Shown: positions 56,732 to 64,000 of the stretch, piece by piece
How positions within the stretch are numbered: position 1 is the stretch's first letter
How the letters are laid out: every line of letters begins with the position of its first letter
NCBI RefSeq assembly: GCF_001426645.1
Contig: NZ_LMEX01000001.1
Location: 310,449 to 374,448 of the forward strand
DNA length: 64,000 nt
Direction: 5' to 3'
Origin: Rhodanobacter sp. Root480
Lineage (GTDB): Bacteria > Pseudomonadota > Gammaproteobacteria > Xanthomonadales > Rhodanobacteraceae
Notes under the pieces: model-generated
Told to the model about the DNA's origin: nothing
Seen by the model: only the letters and a program-made list of their open reading frames with translations
The model's database searches: none
Position numbers and translations under genes: made by a program

Positions 56732-58512
56732 AGCACCGCCCGGCCATGGCACCGGTGGCCGACAGCTGGGGCGTGTATCGCCGGCTGCTCGGTTACACGC
56801 GACGGTACTGGCCGGTCGCGCTGGTGGCGGTGGTCGGCATGCTGGTCGACGGTGGCGGGCTGGCGCTGTTCACCGGCCTGCTGCAGCCGATGATCGATGA
56901 GTTGTTCACGCGCAAGGACCCGTACCTGATCTTCTGGATGCCGATCTGGATCATCGGGATCTTCCTGGTGCGTTCGTTCGGCACGTTCGTCAGCGATTAC
57001 GGCGTCTCCTATATCGGCCGGCATGTGGTGCAGGCGATGCAGCACGATGTCTTCGACGCCTATCTGCGGCTGCCCGCGCCTTATTTCGGCAGCGAGCCCT
57101 CCGGCGAGCAGGTTTCGCGCGTCACCTATACGAGCGAGCAGGTGGCCGCCGCTTCCAGCAGCGCCGCGAAGATCGCCATCACCGACGGTTTCACCGTGAT
57201 CGCGATGCTGGGCGTGATGCTTTATTACAGCCCCTATCTCACGCTTTCGCTGCTGGTGATGGTGCCGGCGATCGCGCTGGTGGCCACCGTTGTGAGCCGC
57301 CGTTATCGCCAGATCAGCCGCCGCATCCAGGGCACCATGGGCTCGGTCACGGGCACCGTGGAAGAATCCGTGGGCGCGCATCGCGAGGTGCGGATCTATG
57401 GCGGACAGCAGCACGAGGCGCAGCGCTTCGACGAGACCACCCGCCACACCCGCCGGCTCAATCTGAAGATCGCCGCCACCAATGCGGCGTCCAGTTCCAC
57501 CGTGCAACTGGTGGCCGCGATGGCGCTGGCGGCGCTGGTCTACCTGGGTACGCGACCGCAGGTGCTCAACGTGATGTCGCCGGGTGTGTTTTTCTCCGTG
57601 CTCACCGCGATGGGCACCATGCTGCCTTCGCTGAAGCGCCTCACCAGCGTGCAGGCGAACATCCAGCGCGGGCTATCCGCGGCCGACGACATCTTCCAGG
57701 TGATCGACCTGCCGCCGGAAGTGGACCAGGGTGTTCGCGAGCTGTCGCGCACCCGCGGCGACCTGCGTTTCGAGGCAGTGCGGCTGGTCTACCCGCGCAA
57801 CGGTTTCGAGGCGCTGCGCGGCGTGGATATCCACTGCGCACCAGGTAGCGTGACGGCACTGGTGGGCCGCTCGGGTAGCGGCAAGAGCAGCCTGGTGGGC
57901 ATGCTGCCGCGCTTCTACGAACCCAGCGCCGGACGCATCGTGCTCGATGGCGAGGACTACCGCGATTACACGCTGGCCTCGCTGCGCCGGCAGATTGCCT
58001 GGGTCGGCCAATCGGTTGTGCTGTTTGACGACACCGTGGCCAACAACATCGCCTACGGCGAACTGGCTGGCGCCAGCGAGGCGGAAATCATCGCCGCGGC
58101 CGAGGCGGCCAACGCGATGGAATTCATCGCGCGCATGCCCGAAGGCATCCATACCCGCATCGGCCAGAGCGGCAACATGCTCTCCGGCGGCCAGCGCCAG
58201 CGCATCGCGATTGCGCGGGCGATCCTGAAGAACGCGCCGATCCTGGTGCTGGACGAAGCGACCAGCGCGCTGGATACCGAATCGGAGCGGCTGATCCAGC
58301 AGGCGCTGCAGCGGCTGATGCGCGACCGCACCACGTTGGTGATCGCCCACCGCCTGTCCACAGTGGAGGATGCCGACCAGATCGCGGTGATGGATCAGGG
58401 CTGCATCGTGGAGCGCGGCACGCATCCTGAATTGATCGCACTGGGTGGCCACTACGCCGCACTGCACCGGATGCAGTTCAGCGAGCAGGCCACCGCCCAA
58501 GGCAGCGACTGA
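56728..58512 (+). CDS. msbA: Lipid A flippase MsbA
   Basis: A protein of 594 residues: six TM helices (ABC exporter fold) and an ATPase domain with Walker A GRSGSGKSS, signature MLSGGQRQR, Walker B ILVLDEATSALD. Flips lipid A-core across the inner membrane. GTG at 56728. Upstream of lpxK as in many Gammaproteobacteria. Confidence 0.95.
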   Translation: MKHRPAMAPVADSWGVYRRLLGYTRRYWPVALVAVVGMLVDGGGLALFTGLLQPMIDELFTRKDPYLIFWMPIWIIGIFLVRSFGTFVSDYGVSYIGRHVVQAMQHDVFDAYLRLPAPYFGSEPSGEQVSRVTYTSEQVAAASSSAAKIAITDGFTVIAMLGVMLYYSPYLTLSLLVMVPAIALVATVVSRRYRQISRRIQGTMGSVTGTVEESVGAHREVRIYGGQQHEAQRFDETTRHTRRLNLKIAATNAASSSTVQLVAAMALAALVYLGTRPQVLNVMSPGVFFSVLTAMGTMLPSLKRLTSVQANIQRGLSAADDIFQVIDLPPEVDQGVRELSRTRGDLRFEAVRLVYPRNGFEALRGVDIHCAPGSVTALVGRSGSGKSSLVGMLPRFYEPSAGRIVLDGEDYRDYTLASLRRQIAWVGQSVVLFDDTVANNIAYGELAGASEAEIIAAAEAANAMEFIARMPEGIHTRIGQSGNMLSGGQRQRIAIARAILKNAPILVLDEATSALDTESERLIQQALQRLMRDRTTLVIAHRLSTVEDADQIAVMDQGCIVERGTHPELIALGGHYAALHRMQFSEQATAQGSD

Positions 58513-58521
58513 GGGTTCGTC

Positions 58522-59505
58522 ATGGCGCTGGTCGACACGCTCGAAGCGGCCTGGTACGGCGATGCCCGCGCCCCTTGGTGGACGCGGCCGCTGGCGGCGC
58601 TTTACAGCACGGTCATCCATCTGCGCCGGGCGCTCTACCACCTGGGCTGGCTGCGGCGCGTGCAACTGGATGCGCCCGTGATCGTGATCGGCAACATCAG
58701 CGTGGGCGGCACCGGCAAGACCCCGCTGACGATCGCGGTGGTCGAGGCGCTGCGCACGCAGGGCTATCGGCCGGGCGTGGTAAGCCGCGGCTATGGCGGC
58801 AGCCAGCGCGAGCCGATGTTGCTGGGCGACAAACCCGATCCGGCGCAGGTGGGTGACGAGCCCTGCCTGATCCACGCCAGCGGCGTGCCGGTGGCGGTGG
58901 GGCGCGATCGTCCTGCCGCCGCGCAGCTGCTGCTCGACGCCGGCTGCAATGTGCTGGTCGCCGACGATGGCCTGCAGCACTACGCCCTGGCGCGCGACGT
59001 GGAGATCGGCGTGGTGGACGGCACCCGCCGCTTCGGCAACGAGCGCCTGTTGCCCGCCGGCCCGCTGCGCGAACCGATGCAGCGCTGGGAGCGATTGAAT
59101 TTTCGGGTATGCAACGGTGGCACGCCAGCGGCGGATGAATATCCGATGCGGTTGCGCGGCCAGGTGGCCATGTCGTTGACCGATGCGCGCAAGCAACCGC
59201 TGCGCGACTTCGGCGGCCAGCGGGTGCATGCGGTGGCGGCGATCGGTCACCCGGAGCGCTTCTTCGACAGCCTGCGGGCGGCGGGTATCGAGGTGATCGC
59301 GCACGCGTTCTCCGATCACCACGCCTTTGCGGCGGCGGAGCTGGATTTTGCCGATGGCCTGCCGGTGTTGATGACCGACAAGGATGCGGTCAAATGCCGT
59401 GCGTTCGCCCAGCCGCACTGGTGGCGCGTGCCGGTGCGCGCGGAGCTGCCGGCGGCGTTTTTCAAGGCGCTGGCCGCGCGCATGAGCCGGCTGTCACGCC
59501 GCTGA
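58522..59505 (+). CDS. lpxK: Tetraacyldisaccharide 4'-kinase LpxK
   Basis: A protein of 327 residues. P-loop [17 protein letters not shown], catalytic region SRGYGG and [22 protein letters not shown]. Adds the 4' phosphate of lipid A at the inner membrane. 3' end overlaps the convergent hutI stop by 12 bp. Confidence 0.96.
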   Translation: MALVDTLEAAWYGDARAPWWTRPLAALYSTVIHLRRALYHLGWLRRVQLDAPVIVIGNISVGGTGKTPLTIAVVEALRTQGYRPGVVSRGYGGSQREPMLLGDKPDPAQVGDEPCLIHASGVPVAVGRDRPAAAQLLLDAGCNVLVADDGLQHYALARDVEIGVVDGTRRFGNERLLPAGPLREPMQRWERLNFRVCNGGTPAADEYPMRLRGQVAMSLTDARKQPLRDFGGQRVHAVAAIGHPERFFDSLRAAGIEVIAHAFSDHHAFAAAELDFADGLPVLMTDKDAVKCRAFAQPHWWRVPVRAELPAAFFKALAARMSRLSRR

Positions 59506-60720
59506 TTCACCGCCCACAAGGACGGTCCGCACCAGCGCGCCGCCGATCCAGTAACACAGCGCCGCCGGCTGCTTCACGTTCCATATCACCAGGTCGGCCC
59601 GTTGCCCCGGCGCCAGCGTGCCGCGATCGTGCAGGCCCAGCGCGCGCGCCGCGTTGACGGTGACGCCGCGCAGCGCTTCCTCCGGCGTCAACCGGAACAA
59701 GGTGCAGGCCATGCCCGCAGCCAGCCGCAGCGACAGCAGCGGTGAGGTGCCGGGGTTACAGTCGGTGGCGATCGCCATCGGCACGCCGTGCTGGCGCAGC
59801 AGGTCGATCGGCGGGCGCTTCGTTTCGCGCAGTGCGTAGAACGCGCCCGGCAGCAACACGGCCACTGTGCCGGCGGCAGCCATCGCCCGGATGCCGGCTT
59901 CGCCGAGGTGTTCCAGATGGTCGGCGGAAAGTCCGCCGTATTCGGCCACCAGCGCCGCGCCGTCCAGGTCGGACAACTGCTCGGCGTGCAGCTTCACCGG
60001 CAGGCCCAGTTGCTTCGCGCGCTCGAACAGGCGGCGGGTTTCCTCGCGGCTGAAACCGATGCTTTCGCAGAACGCATCCACCGCATCGACCAACCCTTCG
60101 GCGGCCAGCGCGGGCAGCATGGTGTCGCAGACCAAGCTGACGTAGCCATCGCGCCGGTCGCGGTATTCCGGCGGCAACGCATGCAGGCCCAGGAAGCTGG
60201 TGCGCACGCTGATACCCAGTTCGCGGCCGATACGCCGGGCCACGCGCAGCATGCGGCGTTCGCTGTCCAGATCCAGCCCGTAACCGGACTTGATCTCCAG
60301 TGTGGTGACGCCATCGCCCCGCAGCGCCTGGGCCCGCGGCAGCGATTGGGCGAACAGTTGCTCCTCGTTGGCGGCGCGGGTGGCGTTGACGCTGGCGACG
60401 ATGCCGCCGCCGGCGCGGGCGATGTCCTCGTAGCTGGCGCCATTGAGGCGCAAGTCGAATTCGTGGGCGCGATCGCCGCCGAACACCAGGTGGGTGTGGC
60501 AGTCGATCAGGCCCGGCGTCACCAATGCACCGTCCAGCGATTCCACGGTCACCGCCAGGGCACCGGGCGCGTCGGGCAACGCCTCCATGCGACCCAGCCA
60601 GGCGATGCGGCCATGGTGCATCGCGATGGCGCCGTGCTCGATCAATCCGTATGGCGCATCGCCGGCAAACGTGGCCAGCGTGACGTTCAACAGCAGCCGA
60701 TCCCAGCGTGATTCGCTCAT
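59494..60720 (-). CDS. hutI: Imidazolonepropionase
   Basis: A protein of 408 residues: amidohydrolase with the HTH metal motif in [29 protein letters not shown] and [10 protein letters not shown]. Third step of histidine degradation. No other hut gene in the window. Confidence 0.95.
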   Translation of the reverse strand: MSESRWDRLLLNVTLATFAGDAPYGLIEHGAIAMHHGRIAWLGRMEALPDAPGALAVTVESLDGALVTPGLIDCHTHLVFGGDRAHEFDLRLNGASYEDIARAGGGIVASVNATRAANEEQLFAQSLPRAQALRGDGVTTLEIKSGYGLDLDSERRMLRVARRIGRELGISVRTSFLGLHALPPEYRDRRDGYVSLVCDTMLPALAAEGLVDAVDAFCESIGFSREETRRLFERAKQLGLPVKLHAEQLSDLDGAALVAEYGGLSADHLEHLGEAGIRAMAAAGTVAVLLPGAFYALRETKRPPIDLLRQHGVPMAIATDCNPGTSPLLSLRLAAGMACTLFRLTPEEALRGVTVNAARALGLHDRGTLAPGQRADLVIWNVKQPAALCYWIGGALVRTVLVGGESAA

Positions 60721-60756
60721 GGTGGTGCGGACTCCGTGGCTGACTCAGGGCTTGTG

Positions 60757-60783
60757 AAGAAAACCACGTCCTGTGGTTTTCTT
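60757..60783 (-). terminator. GAAAACCAC...GTGGTTTTC hairpin directly after clcA
   Basis: Perfect 11-bp stem AAGAAAACCAC/GTGGTTTTCTT, loop GTCCT, touching the clcA stop. Tail T-rich on the minus strand, so it could serve as an intrinsic terminator. Same repeat family as 22854-22880. Confidence 0.6.
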
Positions 60784-62274
60784 CTATTGCGTGTCCGATG
60801 GTTGGCGGCGAGCCGCGCTTTCGCCGGGTGCGGCCGGCTCCTCGAAGGCGCTGGTGCGCCCGATCGGCGTGGATTCGCTGCCGGCGTCATCGGCGTCGTC
60901 ATCGCTTTCGGCGGCCGGGTGGCGCGTGGCGTGGCGTTGTTCGTAATCCTGCACCATGCGCTCGGCGAAATCGCGATAGACCGGGGTAGGGCAGAACAGC
61001 GATGCGGCCGCGCGTGCCAGCAGGCAGGCGGCCATGATCGGTATCACCATGTCCTGGTTGTCGCAGAGTTCCATGGCGATCACCGCCGAGGTCAGCGGCG
61101 ACCCGGTGACGCCAGCCAGGTACGCGCTCATGCCCAGCAACACCACTGCGGCGGCGGGCACGTCCGGCAGGAACTGGGTGATGTTCTGGCCCAGGCCGGC
61201 GCCGACCGCCAGCGCCGGCGAGAAGATGCCGCCCGGGATGCCAGCCCAGTACGACACCACGTTGGCCAGCAACTTGGCGATGCCGAAGGATTGCCCCGGC
61301 GTGTTGACGGCGTCCTGCACGATGGCGCGGGCCTGGTCGTAACCGGTGCCATAGATGGCGTTGTGCGAACACAGCCCCAGCAGCGCCAGCGCCAGCCCGC
61401 AGCCCACCGCAAACGGCACGGGCCAGCGCGCGCGCAGGCGTCCGATCCGGGCCAGCGGACCGTGACGGCTGAGCAGGATCAGGCGCGCGAACAGGCCGCC
61501 GAGCAGGCCGCAGATGGCGCCGGTAAGCAGCACCGCCAGCCAGGCGCGCCCCAGCGGCAGGCTGGCCTCGACTTCGCCGAAATACGAGTAATTGCCCATG
61601 ATGCCCAGCGAGACCACGCCGCCGATGATCACGGCGGTCAGCAGCAAGCCGCTGAAGCGATGCTCGAAGGTGCCGGCCAGTTCCTCGATCGCGAACACCA
61701 CGCCGGCCAGCGGTGTATTGAACGCCGCCGCGATACCTGCCGCGCCACCGGCCAGGATGAAGCGCGAGGCCGCCTTGGGATCGGTGAAGCCGAAGCGGCG
61801 ACCGATCGAATAGAACAGCGCTGCACCCACATGCACGGTCGGCCCCTCACGCCCGATCGAGGCGCCAACCGCCAGCGAGATCAGCGTCAGCAACATCTTG
61901 CCCACCGCGATCGGTAGCGACAGCATGCGCGCGCGGAAGCCCTCGTCCTCGATGTGCAGTGTGCCGATGACCTGCGGAATGCCGCTGCCGCGGGTCGCGC
62001 GCAACCGCCCTTCGGTCACCCACGCCAGCAGCCCGAACACCAGCGGAGTGAGGATCAGCGGAATCCACACGCCGAACGCGAGGATGCGCAGGAACAGGTG
62101 GTACGACCACACGCTGGCCTTGGCGAACAGGATCGCCGCCAGCGCCACCAGCACCGCACCCACCCACAGCACCAGTCGCCGTTTCCACTGGTGTGGTGCG
62201 AAGAACTCGTGGCCAAGCAGCGCCTGCAGGCGTGGATTCGACGAGGTGGCCACGGGTTCGGGAGAATCATCCAT
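60784..62274 (-). CDS. clcA: ClC-family chloride channel or H+/Cl- exchanger
   Basis: A protein of 496 residues. Selectivity-filter motifs GSGIP (96-100), GREGPTVHVGA with the gating Glu at E143 and GIPGGIFSPALAVGAG; EE in FAIEELAG includes the position of the proton Glu (E203 of E. coli ClcA), so an H+/Cl- exchanger is more likely than a channel. Roughly 10 TM helices; charged cytoplasmic C-terminal tail. ATG 62274. Confidence 0.93.
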   Translation of the reverse strand: MDDSPEPVATSSNPRLQALLGHEFFAPHQWKRRLVLWVGAVLVALAAILFAKASVWSYHLFLRILAFGVWIPLILTPLVFGLLAWVTEGRLRATRGSGIPQVIGTLHIEDEGFRARMLSLPIAVGKMLLTLISLAVGASIGREGPTVHVGAALFYSIGRRFGFTDPKAASRFILAGGAAGIAAAFNTPLAGVVFAIEELAGTFEHRFSGLLLTAVIIGGVVSLGIMGNYSYFGEVEASLPLGRAWLAVLLTGAICGLLGGLFARLILLSRHGPLARIGRLRARWPVPFAVGCGLALALLGLCSHNAIYGTGYDQARAIVQDAVNTPGQSFGIAKLLANVVSYWAGIPGGIFSPALAVGAGLGQNITQFLPDVPAAAVVLLGMSAYLAGVTGSPLTSAVIAMELCDNQDMVIPIMAACLLARAAASLFCPTPVYRDFAERMVQDYEQRHATRHPAAESDDDADDAGSESTPIGRTSAFEEPAAPGESAARRQPSDTQ

Positions 62275-62328
62275 CGCGTGATTATCGCAGGCTGGCGTGG
62301 CCGGCGAGGTGGAGGCGCGTGTGTACGA

Positions 62329-63900
62329 TCAGGTGGCGCCGGGAAGCGTGCGCCAGCGGGTCTCGTACAGATCGAAGCGGCGGTCCTTGAGGTTGGTCAC
62401 CGCGCCCGCGTTGCGCGCGCGGGCCAGGCCTTCCAGGCGCAGGTCGGCAAACAGCACGGTTTCGATGTTCGGCGTTGAATCGGCCGCCACGCCATCGCGG
62501 GCGAAGCCGAAATCGCTGGGCGTGAGGATACAGCTCTGGCCGTACTGGATATCGAAATTGTTGACGCCGGGCAGGTTGCCCACGTTGCCCGACATCACCA
62601 CGTAGCACTGGTTCTCGATCGCCCGCGCCTGCGCGCAGTACCGCACCCGCAGGTAGCCTTCGCGCACGTCGGTGCAGAACGGCACGAACAGGATCAGCGC
62701 GCCCTGGTCCACCAGGTGCCGCGCCACTTCGGGAAACTCGCTGTCGTAGCAGATCATCACCCCGATCGGCCCGCAGTCTGTAAGCACCGTGGCCGCGCTC
62801 TCGCCGCCGCTGATGTTCCACACATTGCGCTCGCTGGGCGTGGGGTGCAGCTTCTCACGCTCGTGGATCGAGCCATCGCGCAGGCAGATGTAGCAGACGT
62901 TGTGGATGTCGCCGTTGGCCTGCTCGGTGGGGTGCGTGCCGGCGATGATGTTGATGTTGTAATGGACGGCCAGACGGCTGAACAGCTCCTTCACCTGCGG
63001 CGTGTAATGGCTCAGCTTGCGGATCGACTCCACCGGCGACAACTCGGTGTTCTCGATCGACAGCAACTGCAGCGTGATCAGCTCGGGGAAGGTGACGAAG
63101 TCGGCGTTGTAGTCGGCGGCGATGTCGGTGAAATACTCGACCTGGGTGGCGAATTCCTCGAACGAGGCAATGCGCCGCTGCAGGTATTGCACCGACGCCA
63201 CCCGCACGGAATCGGGCAGGTGCTGGGTGGAGGGGATCGAAGGTACGTCCGGCTGGTTCAGCAAGCGCGGATTGCGCCACACCAGGTGCACGGCGAAGCC
63301 CAGCGATTCATGGTCGGACGGCACGTAGGCACGCAACAGCCCGATCATCTCGAAACCGTTGGACAGCTGGAAACTGAGCGTGGGGTCGCGCCGCTGCCCA
63401 TCCAGCACCGCCTGCACATAGGCGTCGGCGCTGCCATAACGAGTGATGTATTTGGCCAGCCCGGGAATGCGCCCGCCGAACACGATGCCGCGCAGTTTCA
63501 GGTCGGTGCACAACCGCTTGCGTGCGTGGTACAGCCGCTGGCCGATGCGCATGCCGCGGTAATCCGGGTGCACCACCACTTCCATGCCGTACAGCCAATC
63601 GCCATCGGGCTTGTGCCGCGAGGCCATGCCACCGCCGGTGATCTGCATCCACGTATGCGGTGCCAGCGCGGTGGCCTCGTCGATGCGGAAGGTGGCGCAG
63701 TAACCCACCACCTTGCCCTCGTACTCGACCACGAACTGGCCCTCGGGAAAGTGCGTCTGCTGGGACCGCAGCATCTCGCGCGAATGACCCCATTCGTCCG
63801 AATAGACGCGGGCGGTGAGGTCGGCCAGTTGCGGCACGTCGGCCAGCACGGCCTGGCGCAGCGTCAGTTTTGGCGTGTTTTCATTGGGTTTCTTGGCCAT
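62329..63900 (-). CDS. GNAT acetyltransferase fused to a nitrilase-family amidohydrolase
   Basis: A protein of 523 residues. N-terminal GNAT domain (about 1-205) with the acetyl-CoA loop VHPDYRGMRIGQRLY; C-terminal carbon-nitrogen hydrolase domain (about 230-515) with Glu-Lys-Cys triad E273 (FPEL), K350 (EREKLHP) and C384 (MICYDSEFPE). Such fusions are known in proteobacteria and plants-pathogen relatives, but substrate is not known to me. ATG 63900 is the best start, as the upstream continuation has no homology. Confidence 0.92.
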   Translation of the reverse strand: MAKKPNENTPKLTLRQAVLADVPQLADLTARVYSDEWGHSREMLRSQQTHFPEGQFVVEYEGKVVGYCATFRIDEATALAPHTWMQITGGGMASRHKPDGDWLYGMEVVVHPDYRGMRIGQRLYHARKRLCTDLKLRGIVFGGRIPGLAKYITRYGSADAYVQAVLDGQRRDPTLSFQLSNGFEMIGLLRAYVPSDHESLGFAVHLVWRNPRLLNQPDVPSIPSTQHLPDSVRVASVQYLQRRIASFEEFATQVEYFTDIAADYNADFVTFPELITLQLLSIENTELSPVESIRKLSHYTPQVKELFSRLAVHYNINIIAGTHPTEQANGDIHNVCYICLRDGSIHEREKLHPTPSERNVWNISGGESAATVLTDCGPIGVMICYDSEFPEVARHLVDQGALILFVPFCTDVREGYLRVRYCAQARAIENQCYVVMSGNVGNLPGVNNFDIQYGQSCILTPSDFGFARDGVAADSTPNIETVLFADLRLEGLARARNAGAVTNLKDRRFDLYETRWRTLPGAT

Positions 63901-63986
63901 GCGGCGATTATGCACAGCGCGTTCCAAGTGCGGGTGAAGACCGGTCGACGCCGCTACACTGCCGGCGATGCCTGTGGAGTCCACCG

Positions 63987-64000
63987 ATGACTGATCACCA
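63987..64000 (+). CDS. Possible start of a plus-strand gene (partial)
   Basis: ATGACTGATCACCA at the window end follows GGAG at a spacing of 8 bp, 86 bp from the divergent fusion-gene start. Too short to identify. Confidence 0.35.

Overview
The window reads as a chromosomal segment of a GC-rich gammaproteobacterium of the Xanthomonadales, most likely Rhodanobacteraceae (the Rhodanobacter, Dyella, Frateuria or Luteibacter group). This is inferred from the gene families present, the repeat types and the dense GTGA/ATGA-coupled operons; the genus cannot be fixed from sequence alone. I see no phage, transposase, CRISPR array or rRNA. The content is mostly core metabolism and envelope biology, interrupted by small dispersed palindromic repeats.

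Layout. 1-6.9 kb (minus strand): the proximal end of an exopolysaccharide/O-antigen operon with a Wzb-type tyrosine phosphatase, a Wzc/GumC-type tyrosine autokinase, three enzymes for a UDP-diacetamido-uronic acid (WbpB, WbpD, WbpE types), an HPr-kinase-like protein and a glycosyltransferase that runs off the left edge. 6.9-7.5 kb is an AT-richer leader with palindromes. 7.5-11.6 kb: tRNA-Ala(CGC), RNase D, a membrane-anchored FGE-sulfatase-domain protein, a small ORF coupled to a single-domain response regulator, and tRNA-Leu(CAA). 11.7-20.0 kb (minus): a complete System I cytochrome c maturation operon, ccmABCDEFGHI, ending in a coupled MetX-family acyltransferase. 20.2-22.8 kb: an ECF sigma factor and a lipoprotein dihaem cytochrome. 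23.4-34.1 kb (plus): a 12-gene type II secretion operon in the order G-H-I-J-K-L-M-N-C-D-E-F. 34.1-37.4 kb (minus): DUF3293 protein, kynurenine 3-monooxygenase, PhaB-type reductase and PhaR. 37.5-42.3 kb (minus): a MarR-OMP-EmrA-EmrB drug efflux operon. 42.3-46.2 kb: TatD, two glycine-zipper lipoproteins, a cell-wall hydrolase and YgfZ. 46.3-50.9 kb (plus): the succinate dehydrogenase operon with both assembly factors (a SdhAF4-like ORF of 54 codons and SdhE) and a YgfX-like protein. 51.1-59.5 kb (plus): LolC-LolD, ComEC, ExbB-ExbD, MsbA and LpxK. 59.5-63.9 kb (minus): imidazolonepropionase, a ClC chloride transporter and a GNAT-nitrilase fusion. A new plus-strand gene may begin at 63987.

How the genes work together. 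The ccm operon supplies covalently haemylated cytochromes, of which the dihaem lipoprotein at 21.2-22.8 kb is one likely client. MsbA/LpxK, LolCD and the Wzc/Wzb locus build the outer envelope, and the type II system exports folded proteins across it. YgfZ, SdhAF4 and SdhE cluster around succinate dehydrogenase and serve Fe-S and flavin maturation. The less ordinary signals are a repeat pair that supplies the N-terminus of CcmH, a small ORF coupled to the response regulator, the circularly permuted type II operon, the kinase-like protein in the polysaccharide locus, MetX at the end of the ccm operon, and GACGTCT-type palindromes at gene ends.
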